NCBI RefSeq assembly: GCF_003435375.1
Contig: NZ_QWGL01000011.1
Coordinates: forward strand, 34,500 to 98,499
Source of the DNA: Clostridium sp. AM34-11AC
GTDB taxonomy: Bacteria; Bacillota; Clostridia; Lachnospirales; Lachnospiraceae
Length of the DNA stretch: 64,000 nucleotides
Direction of reading: 5' to 3'
The position numbers were made by a program, and so were the translations under genes. Each line of letters starts with the position of its first letter. The stretch's first letter is position 1. A model generated the notes under the pieces. The model made no database searches, had not been told where the DNA came from, and saw only the letters and a program-made list of their open reading frames with translations. Positions 51,560 to 61,499 of the stretch are shown here, one piece after another.

Positions 51560-52819
51560 CTATTTTTCTTTTTCCTTCTTTATCCGCACATCCTGATCCA
51601 TCTGCGCTTTCGCCTTTCTCGCAACCTTCCCGGCCGTACTCATCGTACTGCCCCGGACGATCATTCCATTCCCAAAACGCCTGCGGATATCGTCGAACGC
51701 CTCATCTGCTTTCTTCTGTTTTTCCCGCTCCTTGGGATTCTCAAACAGGGAGATCTGTCTGAAATCATCCGTTGTAAGATCCGTCAGCGCCATTCCGATC
51801 AGCCGCAAAGGCTCACACTTCCAACATTCATATAACAGCTTTTTCACCTGCGCAAAGATCTCCTCCGTCACATCCGTGGGATCCTCAAACGCCCTCTGAT
51901 GTGATCTTGTCTTAAAATCCAGTGTCCGATAAGTCACCGCCACACAGCTGCACTTTTTCCCGTCCCTGCGCATCCTTGCAGCCACCACATCACACTGGGC
52001 AAGCAGAAGCGCCAGTGCCTGCTCATACGTCACAAGATCCTCTTCCACGGTCGTCTCCGCGCTGTAGCCCTTCGCTTCCTCCCGCTCCGCACGAACCGGG
52101 GAATCGTCGATGCCGTTGGCATACCGATAAAGCTGATGCCCGGTCTTTTCTCCCAGGATCCGCTTGATCTCCGCCTCTCCGCTCCGCGCCATATCGCCGA
52201 TGGTCTTAATTCCTTCCTGTAAGAGTCTTTGCTCCGATGCCTTTCCAAGGAACAGAAGATCCCGCACCGGAAGTGGCCACAGCTTTTCCGGGATCTCAGC
52301 CGGAAACAATGTATGTACCTTATCCGGTTTTTCAAAATCCGATGCCATCTTCGCCAACAGCTTATTCGTTCCGATCCCGACATTCACCGTAAAGCCCAGC
52401 TCATCCCGGATCTTATCCTTGATCTCGTGGGCCACCGCCACCGGATCCGGATAGATCAGATGGGTACCGGTCATATCGAGAAACACCTCGTCGATCGAAA
52501 ACGATTCCATCGCAGGCGCATAGGATGCGCAGATTTCCTTAAACGCCCGGGAACACCTCTGATACAGCGCAAAATCACCCGGTACGCACACGAGATCCGG
52601 ACATTTCCGCAACGCCAGAGCCACAGGTTCCCCTGTCGTCACCCCATATTTTTTCGCCGGGATCGATTTTGCCACAACGATGCTGCGCCTTAGCTTCGGA
52701 TCCCCACCGATACAGGACGGGATCTCCCGAAGATCCGGCAGCCCCTCCTTTACGCGCTTCGCCGCCTCCCAGGAGAGGAAGGCGCTGTTCACATCCACAT
52801 GAAATATCAACCGTTCCAT
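51560..52819 (-). CDS. dinB: DNA polymerase IV (Y-family)
   Basis: 419 residues. Catalytic palm residues: Asp in IFHVDVNSAFLSWEA and the Asp-Glu pair in MESFSIDEVFLDMTG. VVAKSIPAKKYGVTTGEP is the fingers region. The thumb HhH and little-finger domain follow (RSHQRAFEDPTDVTEEIFAQ). Carries out translesion synthesis. The C-terminal about 40 residues are basic. No beta-clamp motif was assigned with certainty, although QISLFE near residue 360 fits one. Confidence 0.95.
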   Translation of the reverse strand: MERLIFHVDVNSAFLSWEAAKRVKEGLPDLREIPSCIGGDPKLRRSIVVAKSIPAKKYGVTTGEPVALALRKCPDLVCVPGDFALYQRCSRAFKEICASYAPAMESFSIDEVFLDMTGTHLIYPDPVAVAHEIKDKIRDELGFTVNVGIGTNKLLAKMASDFEKPDKVHTLFPAEIPEKLWPLPVRDLLFLGKASEQRLLQEGIKTIGDMARSGEAEIKRILGEKTGHQLYRYANGIDDSPVRAEREEAKGYSAETTVEEDLVTYEQALALLLAQCDVVAARMRRDGKKCSCVAVTYRTLDFKTRSHQRAFEDPTDVTEEIFAQVKKLLYECWKCEPLRLIGMALTDLTTDDFRQISLFENPKEREKQKKADEAFDDIRRRFGNGMIVRGSTMSTAGKVARKAKAQMDQDVRIKKEKEK

Positions 52820-52941
52820 ACTGTTTTCCTCATACCAGAGCTTTCTGAGACTTCCGTCTCCTCATTCGGTCAGGCACTGCAAAGGAAACCTTTCTATATC
52901 ATGCCTCATCATGCCTCAGCTCATCCTGCCGCACTGCCTGC

Positions 52942-54282
52942 TCACACGCTTTTTTCTCTCATGATCCAGAAAAACGTGCACGTAAATATAATTCCCTTTA
53001 CGATCGACGTGGACGTAAGCGCCCACCAGATTCCGTCAAGCCCCATGATACCGCTAAGAACGATGGCAAGCGGTATTCTGGCACTCGTGAGCACAATACT
53101 GATCACGCTGCAGAGTCTCGTTCTTCCGAGTCCCGACAGTGCTCCGATCGTCGTCAGCTCCACGCACATAAATGCCTCGCTGAATCCAATGATCACGAGA
53201 TAGCCCACAGCTGTCGCAACCGCCTTCGGCTCATGGAAGAAGATATCCGCGATCGCATTTGGGAAACAGATAAATACGGCGGAGACCAGCACTCCCCAGA
53301 TTCCGACCGTCCACAGGGATACCTGATATCCTTTCCGGACGCGTTCTCTCTCCCCGGCCCCATAGTTCTGGGCCACAAACGCGTTTAACGCAGCTGCAAA
53401 GCCATCAGCCGTATTCCAGGAGATCGATTCGATCTGACCGCCAACTCTCTGCGTTGCCACTGCCTCCGCACCGTATCCGGACACCATTCGCGTCAGGATC
53501 ATGGAAATCCCGCAGTACGCCATGCCCTGGAGCGCGGTTGGAATTCCGATCCTGCAGATTCCCCTTAAAAATTCAACAGGGATCTTCGCAAAGAGCCGGG
53601 TTCCTTTTAACACATTCTCCTTCTTCCGCGCAATGATCCCAAGAATCATGATACTCATCACGATCGCCTGAGCTGTCACCGTAGCGATCGCTGCCCCGGT
53701 CACACCAAGTCTCGGAAATGGTCCCGGTCCGAGGATCAGGACCGGATCCAGGATCATGTTTGTCACAAGTCCGATAAGATTTGCCATAAACGGCGTTTTT
53801 GAGTCTCCCTGAGCCGTATAGAGTCCCGTGAGTGTCAATGTCAAAAATGAAAATACGATCAGTCCGCAGGCGATCTTTGTGTAAGCCAGCGCTGCCGCCT
53901 GGGCCTCCGCATCTTCAAGTCTGAAAAATCCCACCATCTGATTGACAAATATGAGACAGAGGACCGCATACGCGATTCCCATTGCCGCTGAAAGCTGCAC
54001 TGCAGCCTGAGCAAATCCGTGGGCTTTTTCCCGGTCCCCTCGCCCGATACATTGTGCCACCTGAACCTGTCCGCCCATTCTCGCCATGGACGCCAGCCCC
54101 TGCGAAAGCCAGGTAAACATTCCCCCGACGCCGACTCCCGCTACTGCCTTTGATCCCAGAAGACCGATCCATGCCATGTCCGTAATGTTGTAAAGCGTCC
54201 CCAGAAATGCCGATGCCATGATCGGGATAGCGAGCTTCACCAGGGTCTTCATGATAGGTCCCTTTGTTAAATTTCCTTCCAT
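52942..54282 (-). CDS. MATE family efflux transporter
   Basis: 446 residues, about twelve TM segments, MATE signature LTKGPIMKTLVKLAIPIMAS, YNITDMAWIGLLGSKAVAGV and the second-half FVAQNYGAGERERVRKGY. It is only distantly similar to the MATE protein at 918-2288, so not a recent duplicate. Multidrug or metabolite export by cation exchange; substrate unknown. Monocistronic. Confidence 0.9.
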   Translation of the reverse strand: MEGNLTKGPIMKTLVKLAIPIMASAFLGTLYNITDMAWIGLLGSKAVAGVGVGGMFTWLSQGLASMARMGGQVQVAQCIGRGDREKAHGFAQAAVQLSAAMGIAYAVLCLIFVNQMVGFFRLEDAEAQAAALAYTKIACGLIVFSFLTLTLTGLYTAQGDSKTPFMANLIGLVTNMILDPVLILGPGPFPRLGVTGAAIATVTAQAIVMSIMILGIIARKKENVLKGTRLFAKIPVEFLRGICRIGIPTALQGMAYCGISMILTRMVSGYGAEAVATQRVGGQIESISWNTADGFAAALNAFVAQNYGAGERERVRKGYQVSLWTVGIWGVLVSAVFICFPNAIADIFFHEPKAVATAVGYLVIIGFSEAFMCVELTTIGALSGLGRTRLCSVISIVLTSARIPLAIVLSGIMGLDGIWWALTSTSIVKGIIFTCTFFWIMREKSV

Positions 54283-54432
54283 ACCCCAAATTCCTCATAT
54301 ATTTTTTTGATTGTCCAGTATTTCTATTATAGCTGATTTCTTCTACGATGCAAACATATCTTTTCCTTGTTTACATTCTACCATATCTCTCAATGTACAG
54401 CAAACGCTAGTTCTGTATCTTGATAAAAATTT

Positions 54433-54480
54433 TGGCACACCTGACTCATCAAAGTAACGAGAACGCGGTGTGCCATTTTT
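54433..54480. terminator. Bidirectional terminator after the sensor kinase gene
   Basis: TGGCACACC (54433-54441) pairs with GGTGTGCCA (54467-54475), flanked by AAAATTT on the left and TTTTT on the right. It ends the leftward kinase operon. Confidence 0.75.
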
Positions 54481-54484
54481 CCCT

Positions 54485-57466
54485 TTATATATGTGTTTTT
54501 TCTGATACTACGGACGCCTGATTCAGATTCTTCTGCAACATGGCAATCAATTCCTCAATAACTATTGGCTTGGATAAGAATCCATCCATGCCGCATTCCA
54601 GCGCTTTCTTTCTGTCTTCATCAAACGCATTTGCAGTCATGGCAAGAATTGTAATCCCCGCCAGTGCCGGATTATCCAGAGCACGGATCGCCTTAGTGGC
54701 TTCATATCCATTCATTACCGGCATCTGTACATCCATCAGCACCAGATGATAATCGCCCGGCTTCGAATTCTTAACCTTCTCCACTGTTTCTGCCCCATTT
54801 TCTGCAGTATCAACCAGGAAGCCATATTCATTAAGAAGCTCCACCGCAATTTCACTGTTCAGTTCATTGTCTTCCGCAAGCAGTATACATTTTCCTCTGA
54901 AATCTGAGCCTGCCGTCGGAAGAATTGACTTCTCCGGCTCGTCCTGGCTCTGACCGATAACAGTCATCAAAGTCTCTCTGATATCTGACATAAACAGAGG
55001 TTTCGCGCAGAATGCAGTTACCCCTGCTTCTCTGGCTTCCACTTCAATATCTGACCAATCATAAGCCGTCAGGATAATGATCGGCGTATCATCTCCAAGA
55101 CTACGGATCTGTCTGGTAACCTCAATGCCATTCATATCCGGCAGCCGCCAGTCGATAATATAAGCATGGAATGCATCCCCAAGCTCCATAGACTGCCGTG
55201 CACGGAGGACGGCCTCCTTACCGGAAAGTGTCCATTCTGAACGCATTCCAACCTTCACCAGCATCTTTGTCACACTGTCACAGGTATTAAAATCGTCGTC
55301 TGCAACCAATGCCTTAAGACCTTCCAGCTCTGCAATCTTCTCTATACGGTGATTCCCGGACTGGATCCGGAATGGCAGACGAACAATAAATTCGGTGCCT
55401 TTCCCCTGTTCGGTCTGAACCTCAATGGTGCCGCCCATCATATCCACGATATTCTTGGTAATGGCCATGCCAAGTCCTGTGCCCTGAGTCCTGCTCACAG
55501 TGGAAGTCCGCTCCCGCTCAAAAGGAGAAAAGAGCTTCTGTACAAATTCCTGGCTCATGCCGATTCCATTATCCTTTACCCGGATCTCGTACAGTTCACT
55601 GCCTCTTTGGAGTCCCGGGAACTGTTTCAGCCGGACAGAAACCGTTCCGCCTGCAGGAGTAAACTTGATCGCATTAGACAAAAGATTCAGCAGCACCTGA
55701 TTTAAACGTGTCCTGTCACAATAGACATCCTCATTGGTAATATCCATTGCATCCATATAAAGATCCAGCTGTTTCGCATGGACCTGCCCGCTGATAATGG
55801 TCTTCAGATCATGAAGCACATCCGACAGACTGACCTCCGTTTCTTCCAGATGGAGCTTTCCGCTCTCGATCCGGCTCATATCCAGGATATCATTGATCAG
55901 TGAAAGCAGATGGTTACTGGAAGAAAGGATCTTACCCAGATAATCCCGAACCCTGTTTTTGTCATCAATATTGCTTACAGCCAGTGTAGTAAAGCCGATG
56001 ATCGCATTCATTGGTGTCCGGATATCGTGAGACATGTTGGAAAGGAACGTACTCTTTGCCCTATTTGCAGTCTCCGCCGCACGTACTGCCTCAGAAAATG
56101 CGCGGTTCATTTTCCTGTCCGAGGTACGGTCCGACATAACCAGGATATATTTCTTTTTCCCATTTACCTCACTGCCCATTGCAATATTATGGAACCAGCG
56201 TTTTTCCCCCGTTTTCTGATGAACATATTCAAAATCCCATTCTTTTTGTTCATGAACCTGGATTTTCTCCAGATAATTTTTCTCCGGATCTTCATTCTCC
56301 CCTGAATGCAGTTTCCCAAGAATCCTAATATCATTACGGATCTGTTCTACTGTAATTCCCAGCAGCTTTTCCACATTCGGGCTGACGTAATCTGCCTGAT
56401 ATGTTTTTGCATCCAGCATCAGGAAAACATCATTCACATTCATTGACAGCTTTTGAAACAGCTCGTCCCTGTACAGGATCTGCGTATCCTTTTTCCTGAG
56501 GCTTGTCCTGTTTTTTTGGATGATAAGGCTGATAAAAAATGCGGCAATACAGAATACAACCACACTTACAAGAAGCATCGTACTGCGCTGCAGACTGTTC
56601 ATACTGGCATTGACGATCTCCGCCTGTACAAGTCCCAGAAATATCCAGTCCTGGATATCTGATTTTTCATAAACCAGATAATAGTTCCTTCCATCCAGAT
56701 TCAGCAGCATCGCATCTGCATGGCCGGAACTGAACTTATCCGAAAGTTCAAGGATCTCTTTTTCAGACATACTGGAATGCTCTCTCAGAATGCCGAAGAA
56801 ATTATACACATTCCCCCATGACTCAGAAGAATGATCGACTACAACACGGCCATCCGGATGAACAACAAAACTCTGGGCATTTCCATTAAATGCAGAAATA
56901 TTCAGCACATCTACGATATCAGAGTTTTCATAAGCAATGGCAATTGCATCATATTCAAATCCCTGATAAGTTCCGTGAGCCTTAGGTGTGGCAAAAACAA
57001 GCATCTGGGGTCTTCCGGGAACTGCGGCGTTCGCAATAACATCATTTCCCTGCCGGATGTCCTCTTCAATATTTTCCTGTAATCCAAGGTATCCGGTTTC
57101 CCCTGTCACCATCTTATAGTTTCCGTCGGCTGACAGAAAAAAGAAATCCAAAAATCCGGCATCTTCCTGCGCTTTCTTTATATGATCACGAATTTCATCT
57201 TCGCTGTAGGTATTCTGCAGATTCTCACCCCACATATGAAGATATGTCAGATTCTTATTTGTCAACTCCCTCAGCATATTATCAGACTGATGAAAGACCT
57301 CCGTCAGATGGGAAACACTTTCCTCATAAACAATTTTCGACACAAAATCAAAATATCGAAAACCCATCAAAACAATTCCCAATAAAACAACTGTAAAGAC
57401 AGCTATCCGTAATCGTTTTCTCATAACAGTTTTTTCTCTGCCTTTATTATGATCCTTAATATCCAT
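54485..57466 (-). CDS. Hybrid sensor histidine kinase with Cache-type sensor and two receiver domains
   Basis: 993 residues. TM1 (about 17-35), an outside Cache-like domain (YKMVTGETGYLGLQ, QMLVFATPKAHGTYQGFEYD), TM2 (about 300-320), a PAS domain (VFLMLDAKTYQADYVSPNVE), HisKA with FLSNMSHDIRTPMNAIIGFT (phospho-His), HATPase (NQVLLNLLSNAIKFTPAGG, GTGLGMAI), receiver 1 (ALVADDD, YIIDWRLPDMNG) and receiver 2 (ILLAEDNE, LVLMDVQMPVMNG). No DNA-binding output domain is attached. GAGGTGA precedes ATG 57466, which overlaps the stop of the binding-protein gene upstream, so the two are made together: a binding protein that presents a ligand to the kinase. Confidence 0.9.
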   Translation of the reverse strand: MDIKDHNKGREKTVMRKRLRIAVFTVVLLGIVLMGFRYFDFVSKIVYEESVSHLTEVFHQSDNMLRELTNKNLTYLHMWGENLQNTYSEDEIRDHIKKAQEDAGFLDFFFLSADGNYKMVTGETGYLGLQENIEEDIRQGNDVIANAAVPGRPQMLVFATPKAHGTYQGFEYDAIAIAYENSDIVDVLNISAFNGNAQSFVVHPDGRVVVDHSSESWGNVYNFFGILREHSSMSEKEILELSDKFSSGHADAMLLNLDGRNYYLVYEKSDIQDWIFLGLVQAEIVNASMNSLQRSTMLLVSVVVFCIAAFFISLIIQKNRTSLRKKDTQILYRDELFQKLSMNVNDVFLMLDAKTYQADYVSPNVEKLLGITVEQIRNDIRILGKLHSGENEDPEKNYLEKIQVHEQKEWDFEYVHQKTGEKRWFHNIAMGSEVNGKKKYILVMSDRTSDRKMNRAFSEAVRAAETANRAKSTFLSNMSHDIRTPMNAIIGFTTLAVSNIDDKNRVRDYLGKILSSSNHLLSLINDILDMSRIESGKLHLEETEVSLSDVLHDLKTIISGQVHAKQLDLYMDAMDITNEDVYCDRTRLNQVLLNLLSNAIKFTPAGGTVSVRLKQFPGLQRGSELYEIRVKDNGIGMSQEFVQKLFSPFERERTSTVSRTQGTGLGMAITKNIVDMMGGTIEVQTEQGKGTEFIVRLPFRIQSGNHRIEKIAELEGLKALVADDDFNTCDSVTKMLVKVGMRSEWTLSGKEAVLRARQSMELGDAFHAYIIDWRLPDMNGIEVTRQIRSLGDDTPIIILTAYDWSDIEVEAREAGVTAFCAKPLFMSDIRETLMTVIGQSQDEPEKSILPTAGSDFRGKCILLAEDNELNSEIAVELLNEYGFLVDTAENGAETVEKVKNSKPGDYHLVLMDVQMPVMNGYEATKAIRALDNPALAGITILAMTANAFDEDRKKALECGMDGFLSKPIVIEELIAMLQKNLNQASVVSEKTHI

Positions 57467-57471
57467 TCTTC

Positions 57472-59182
57472 TCACCTCAGGGTCATGTAGTCTTCAGGCT
57501 CTGCAAGAACGGCATTGCCATCTGAAACATATCCTGTCCAGGCGTATTTCACAGTGGTATCTCCTCCATCAAACACAGGATTCTCATCTGTGGGATAAGC
57601 CTCCATATGTTTTGGTATCGCCAGGCAGGTTACCGTGAAGGTATCATTATCCTGAACTTTTTTTCCATCCTTTGTAACTTTGCTCAATGTGTAGCCACTA
57701 TCGTTTTCTTTGACTTCCACAGAAATGCCGCTGAGCACAGGCAGAGAGCCCCGGTTAAACGGAATAAATCCGCCCTCATAGCCTTCAACAAAGTTTTTGA
57801 CTGTCTCTTTCAGTTCGGCTCCGCTCATCTTGCTGCTGTAAGCCGAAAGATCGTTTGGCATGATCATTTCACCCGCCATTTTTCCAGTATAACCAGCCTT
57901 CAATACGTTTCCCGTAAAGCTGTTTCCGGTTGCGATCAGCACATCCGTCCCATAGATGCCACGCAGAGTGTTTGCCATAACAGAATATGCCGCATTGCCC
58001 CCATTGCTATGAAAGCGGTTGGAATAGGATTTCTGTGAATCCAGAACGATATCCCCAGAAGCAGATTCTTCCTCAAGAAGCTGGGCATTAAATGACTGAT
58101 AAGCCTGCCCTGCATTGTATTCTCCTGAGATCATCTTAGACACCACATCCTTGGAAACAGAGAAAAAGTCATTTGACGCAATGCGGATATACATATGGTT
58201 TTCCTCGATCACAGGTTTCACATCTTTCAGATATTCCGTAAGCTTGAGATCCACATCCTGGCTGTAGCTTAACAGATCCTGTCCATCATAAATGATCCGG
58301 TTCTGTGCATCCTCCGACAGCATTGTGTTCAGCACCTTCATTGCTTTCTTTCGACGTGTCTCATCCTGTGTCAGATCGCGGTTTAAAGCCACCTGGAAAT
58401 ATGGCGTAGTCATAATCCACTTTTCACCGTTCTCCTGAAAGAATGGAAGAAATGTTGTGTTTATGCCCTGATCCTGAAACATTTTTACACCGGAAGAGCT
58501 GCCAAAGTACATGGAAAGCTTGCCACTTTGATACATCTCAACTATATCATCATAACTCAGATTCAGATCATCCTGACTCAGCCCTGTATCCTGAATAAAC
58601 TGTTCCATACGTTCAAAAGCCTCCGGCCAGACGGTATCGTCCAGACCTTCTCTCTTTGTACTTTCCGGGTCACTGTAGGTCGTCCGCCACTTGCGTCCGT
58701 CTACAGAAGACAGCTCTGAAGCAGACAATCCCTGCAGTGTTTCCATACAGGTATAATCATAATGATAGTCTGCAGTAAACCCACGGATCCCCACTTTGTC
58801 AAATGCCTCGCAAGCAGAGACAAAGCTTTCATAGTCTGTCGGCAACGGGATATCATATTTTTCAAAAAGGTCTTTGTTCACTATAAAGCCATGGGCATCT
58901 GCACACACCGGAAGCCAGTTTACGCTTCCATCCTCGTTCATAAAATTGCTGAGGTATGTATCATAGACAGCACCTGCCTCATTGGTTGTGGAAAGGTCCA
59001 TCAGACTGTCTTTCAACGGACTTGCATCATGCAGTGAAAAACGACAGCAGGTGATAATATCCGGCAATCCACCGTTTTCCTTAAGAAACCTGTAGAAATC
59101 CAGATCATTATTCCCTACTACAAATTCAACATTGATATCCGGAAGCTGTTCCTGGATGTATGGTGCATATTTTTCATACAGG
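57472..59182 (-). pseudogene. Solute-binding protein fused to a 5'-nucleotidase-C-like domain, 5' end removed by element insertion
   Basis: About 570 residues remain. The frame is open across 59067 up to the element junction (NLYEKYAPYIQEQLPDINVE, FVVGNNDLDFYRFLKENGG), so the true start lay further upstream and has been cut off with its promoter. Residues to about 360 match family 1 extracellular binding proteins (VNWLPVCADAHGFIVNKDLF, GKLSMYFGSSSGVKMFQDQG). The last about 190 (NRFHSNGGNAAYSVMANTLR, MIMPNDLSAYSSKMSGAELK, GGFIPFNRGSLPVLSGISVE) resemble a 5'-nucleotidase C-terminal domain. This fusion next to a Cache hybrid kinase suggests ligand sensing rather than transport. Confidence 0.8.
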
Positions 59183-59230
59183 TTAGGTCAGTTTACAAGG
59201 AACTACACGCAGACTGTGAAACGGGCTGCT

Positions 59231-59284
59231 GACAACAAACGGCGGTATGCTCCCGGAAAGGGCAGCATACCGCCGTTTGTTGTC
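59231..59284. repeat. Element left-end hairpin, copy 2
   Basis: GACAACAAA (59231-59239) with TTTGTTGTC (59276-59284), inner stem CGGCGGTATGCT (59240-59251) with AGCATACCGCCG (59264-59275). The flanks are identical to copy 1, the inner stem is not. Confidence 0.65.
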
Positions 59285-59319
59285 TGGGGTTTCCAAAGGG
59301 GTTCCCCCTTTGGCACACG

Positions 59320-59349
59320 ACTTTGCTTGCAAAGTGTAGTGTGTTATAC
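59320..59349 (+). other. MobV-type origin of transfer (oriT), copy 2
   Basis: Hairpin ACTTTG-CTTG-CAAAGT (59320-59335), then GTAGTGTG (59336-59343) and TTATAC. It matches the pMV158 oriT plan, with a predicted nick between 59343 and 59344. The cognate relaxase is encoded at 62984-63928, unusually 3.6 kb away. Downstream to 59760 the sequence is non-coding and includes a GGCGGGAA/TTCCCGCC hairpin near 59597-59623. Confidence 0.75.
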
Positions 59350-59761
59350 GCTCTGTCGGCGTTGCCGTGAAAATACCGTTGCCGCCGGGGAGGGCAATGG
59401 CATTTGAAGCGGCAGGAAAACGGGGCTGTGATTGCGTGGCGTGGAGCCACAAGCGCAGGGCTGGTTTCATCAGCAGACAGGGCGTATATGAATGCCCCCG
59501 TCCCTCGTCCTACGCCGAACTATGGGACAAAGTGTCCCAGACGGATAGCCACACTTACGAAAAAACAGACGGATTTTTCTCTCAAAATTGAAATGGGCGG
59601 GAAGCCATTTTAGGGCTTTCCCGCCTTGATTGCCCATCAGCAAAGACGGGCGATACTGTCAACGGCGGCGCATTTGTGCGCCGTTCATCTTGACCGTTGA
59701 CTGGCTCGGCTGGCTTTGCTATTTTCCCGGTAAGTGAGAATGGGAATAGGTATGTATCATA

Positions 59762-60175
59762 TTATTTTATCATAATTCCATCTGGCAAAATAATATCGCC
59801 ATCATCTCCACTCACATCAAAAAATCCAACCTTGTGTTTTTGAGCTAAACTACGCATAAGTTCATACGCCTCGTCTGCCACCGACCAAGAAAACGCAGCG
59901 TAAATTACATTATACCCAATACTGTAATCAACCATATGCAACTCCAAATTTTCATCGTCATCAAGAGCATCGTCATTCGGTGCATATTCCCCATTCATGG
60001 GCGGGAATTTTTCTTTCATTTCCATAAACCAGTTTTGTAAAGCCGGAGAAGAAACACTAATCGTTTGGTAATCATGTTCTTCCTCCCATTCCATTTGCTT
60101 TTCATACCATGCCATAAACTCTTTTTTTGTGGTAGGTGCTTTTGTTCTCTCAAAAACCATCAAATCATAACTCAT
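59762..60175 (-). CDS. Immunity-like small acidic protein (element cargo)
   Basis: 137 residues: MSYDLMVFERTKAPTTKKEF, MAWYEKQMEWEEEHDYQTIS, SWSVADEAYELMRSLAQKHK, VGFFDVSGDDGDIILPDG. Proteins with this MSYDLMVFE start recur as orphan genes in gut bacteria and around polymorphic toxin loci, where they are probably immunity proteins; no toxin is visible here. AAAGGAG precedes the ATG. Same slot as the unrelated cargo gene of the deleted copy. Confidence 0.65.
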   Translation of the reverse strand: MSYDLMVFERTKAPTTKKEFMAWYEKQMEWEEEHDYQTISVSSPALQNWFMEMKEKFPPMNGEYAPNDDALDDDENLELHMVDYSIGYNVIYAAFSWSVADEAYELMRSLAQKHKVGFFDVSGDDGDIILPDGIMIK

Positions 60176-60213
60176 ATTGATAACTCCTTTCAGATTTCTT
60201 GTTTATCGCTCTC

Positions 60214-61014
60214 TTATTTTCTCCCCCGCTGTGGGTTCGGATTTTTCAGCAAGTCCGACTTCTGCGCAATCCTTTTCAGCCACTTTCTTTCTTCTTCCGA
60301 CAGCTTCCCGTAGTTCAGCTTGAGCCGCTTGCAGATAAACGCCAGCGACGCTTGCTCCGGGTCGCTACCCTCTTTGGCGGTTTCCTCGGCGGTCTGCAAA
60401 AAATCTTCCAGTGGGTTATCCTCCGGGACGCTGAAAAAATCGTCCTTATGTGTTTCCCGCAGGTCGAGGGCTATCTTGTTTATGTCCTGCTGTATCACAT
60501 AGCGGCAAAAGCTGTCATCGTCAATATGGGCGGTGACAAGCTGCCGTAACTGCGGGTCAGTCAGGCCGGGATTGTGCTGCTTCATAATCGTTGCGCTCAT
60601 AATATCCACAATGGCATTTGCGCTCTGTATCTGCTTGACTGCCGTTCCGTTCACATAGATTTCAAGGTCAGCCATGAGCCGGGGGAAATCCGGGTGTACC
60701 GCCAGCTCACACAAGAGGGAAGTATCCACCCGCCCACTTTTCAATAGTTCAATCATATCATCACTCAAGCGCAGGTCTGCAAGATCGGCGTTTGGGTGAT
60801 TTTTTGTTTTAGAGCGTCCCAGCAGGTAATCAACGGTCACGTCGTAAAACTTCGCCAGCTGGATAAGGGCATGGTGGCTGATGTCTTTGAGATTGTCTCC
60901 CTCATAACTGCCTAAAGCAGATTTGGAAAGGTGAGTTTCCTCCGCAAGCTGTTCCAGCGTCAGCCCACGCTCCACACGCAGGTCTTTCAATCGTTCTTGT
61001 ATGGAAAGTTCCAT
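60214..61014 (-). CDS. XRE family regulator of the mobilizable element
   Basis: 266 residues. N-terminal helix-turn-helix LKDLRVERGLTLEQLAEETH, LSKSALGSYEGDNLKDISHH (Cro/CI type), then a long helical domain and a basic tail (SEEERKWLKRIAQKSDLLKN). AGGAGGGAG precedes ATG 61014. It probably represses transfer or replication genes of the element. Its last 47 residues survive as a fragment in the deleted copy at 26691-26834. Confidence 0.85.
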   Translation of the reverse strand: MELSIQERLKDLRVERGLTLEQLAEETHLSKSALGSYEGDNLKDISHHALIQLAKFYDVTVDYLLGRSKTKNHPNADLADLRLSDDMIELLKSGRVDTSLLCELAVHPDFPRLMADLEIYVNGTAVKQIQSANAIVDIMSATIMKQHNPGLTDPQLRQLVTAHIDDDSFCRYVIQQDINKIALDLRETHKDDFFSVPEDNPLEDFLQTAEETAKEGSDPEQASLAFICKRLKLNYGKLSEEERKWLKRIAQKSDLLKNPNPQRGRK

Positions 61015-61055
61015 GCTCTCCCTCCTTGTCTGCTTGATAAACTGAAAGTTGTAGA

Positions 61056-61499
61056 TTAGTCCCACACGATTTCCAAACAATTAAAGTTTTCTGGAATTGG
61101 TGGTACACACGAATAAATATTTAATTCAGATGCCTTTATTGTAATTACTCCGTCAGAGCATAGCCATTCGCAATTTACTAATTTTTCTAATTCCGTAGGC
61201 AAAATGGTTGTGCAAATCACGATTGAATCTCCTGCAAGAACTAATTCTTCTGCCCCATTGTTTTCTACGATTTCTGTATCATCGTGCAGAGCAACACGCA
61301 CCCACGCTATGTTAGGCATTAACTCAATCTTTTGTAGCATATCCCATATTTCAGAAAGAGTCGGTCGCCCAAATTCCCGTTGGTTCGGAGCAATGGAGTC
61401 CTCTTCTGTATTTCCATTGAAAAATTCATCGAGCGTTAGTAATGGAAAACGTTCTTCATTTTCTTCCAATATTTTTTTGAATGTACCCAACTCTATCAT
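61056..61499 (-). CDS. Immunity-like protein (element cargo)
   Basis: 147 residues, soluble and acidic: IELGTFKKILEENEERFPLL, TLDEFFNGNTEEDSIAPNQR, ELVLAGDSIVICTTILPTEL, EKLVNCEWLCSDGVITIKAS. AAGGAG lies 10 bases before ATG 61499; a GTG two codons earlier is an alternative. No family assigned. It resembles immunity proteins in size, charge and setting. It lies upstream of the XRE gene in the same direction. Confidence 0.55.
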   Translation of the reverse strand: MIELGTFKKILEENEERFPLLTLDEFFNGNTEEDSIAPNQREFGRPTLSEIWDMLQKIELMPNIAWVRVALHDDTEIVENNGAEELVLAGDSIVICTTILPTELEKLVNCEWLCSDGVITIKASELNIYSCVPPIPENFNCLEIVWD

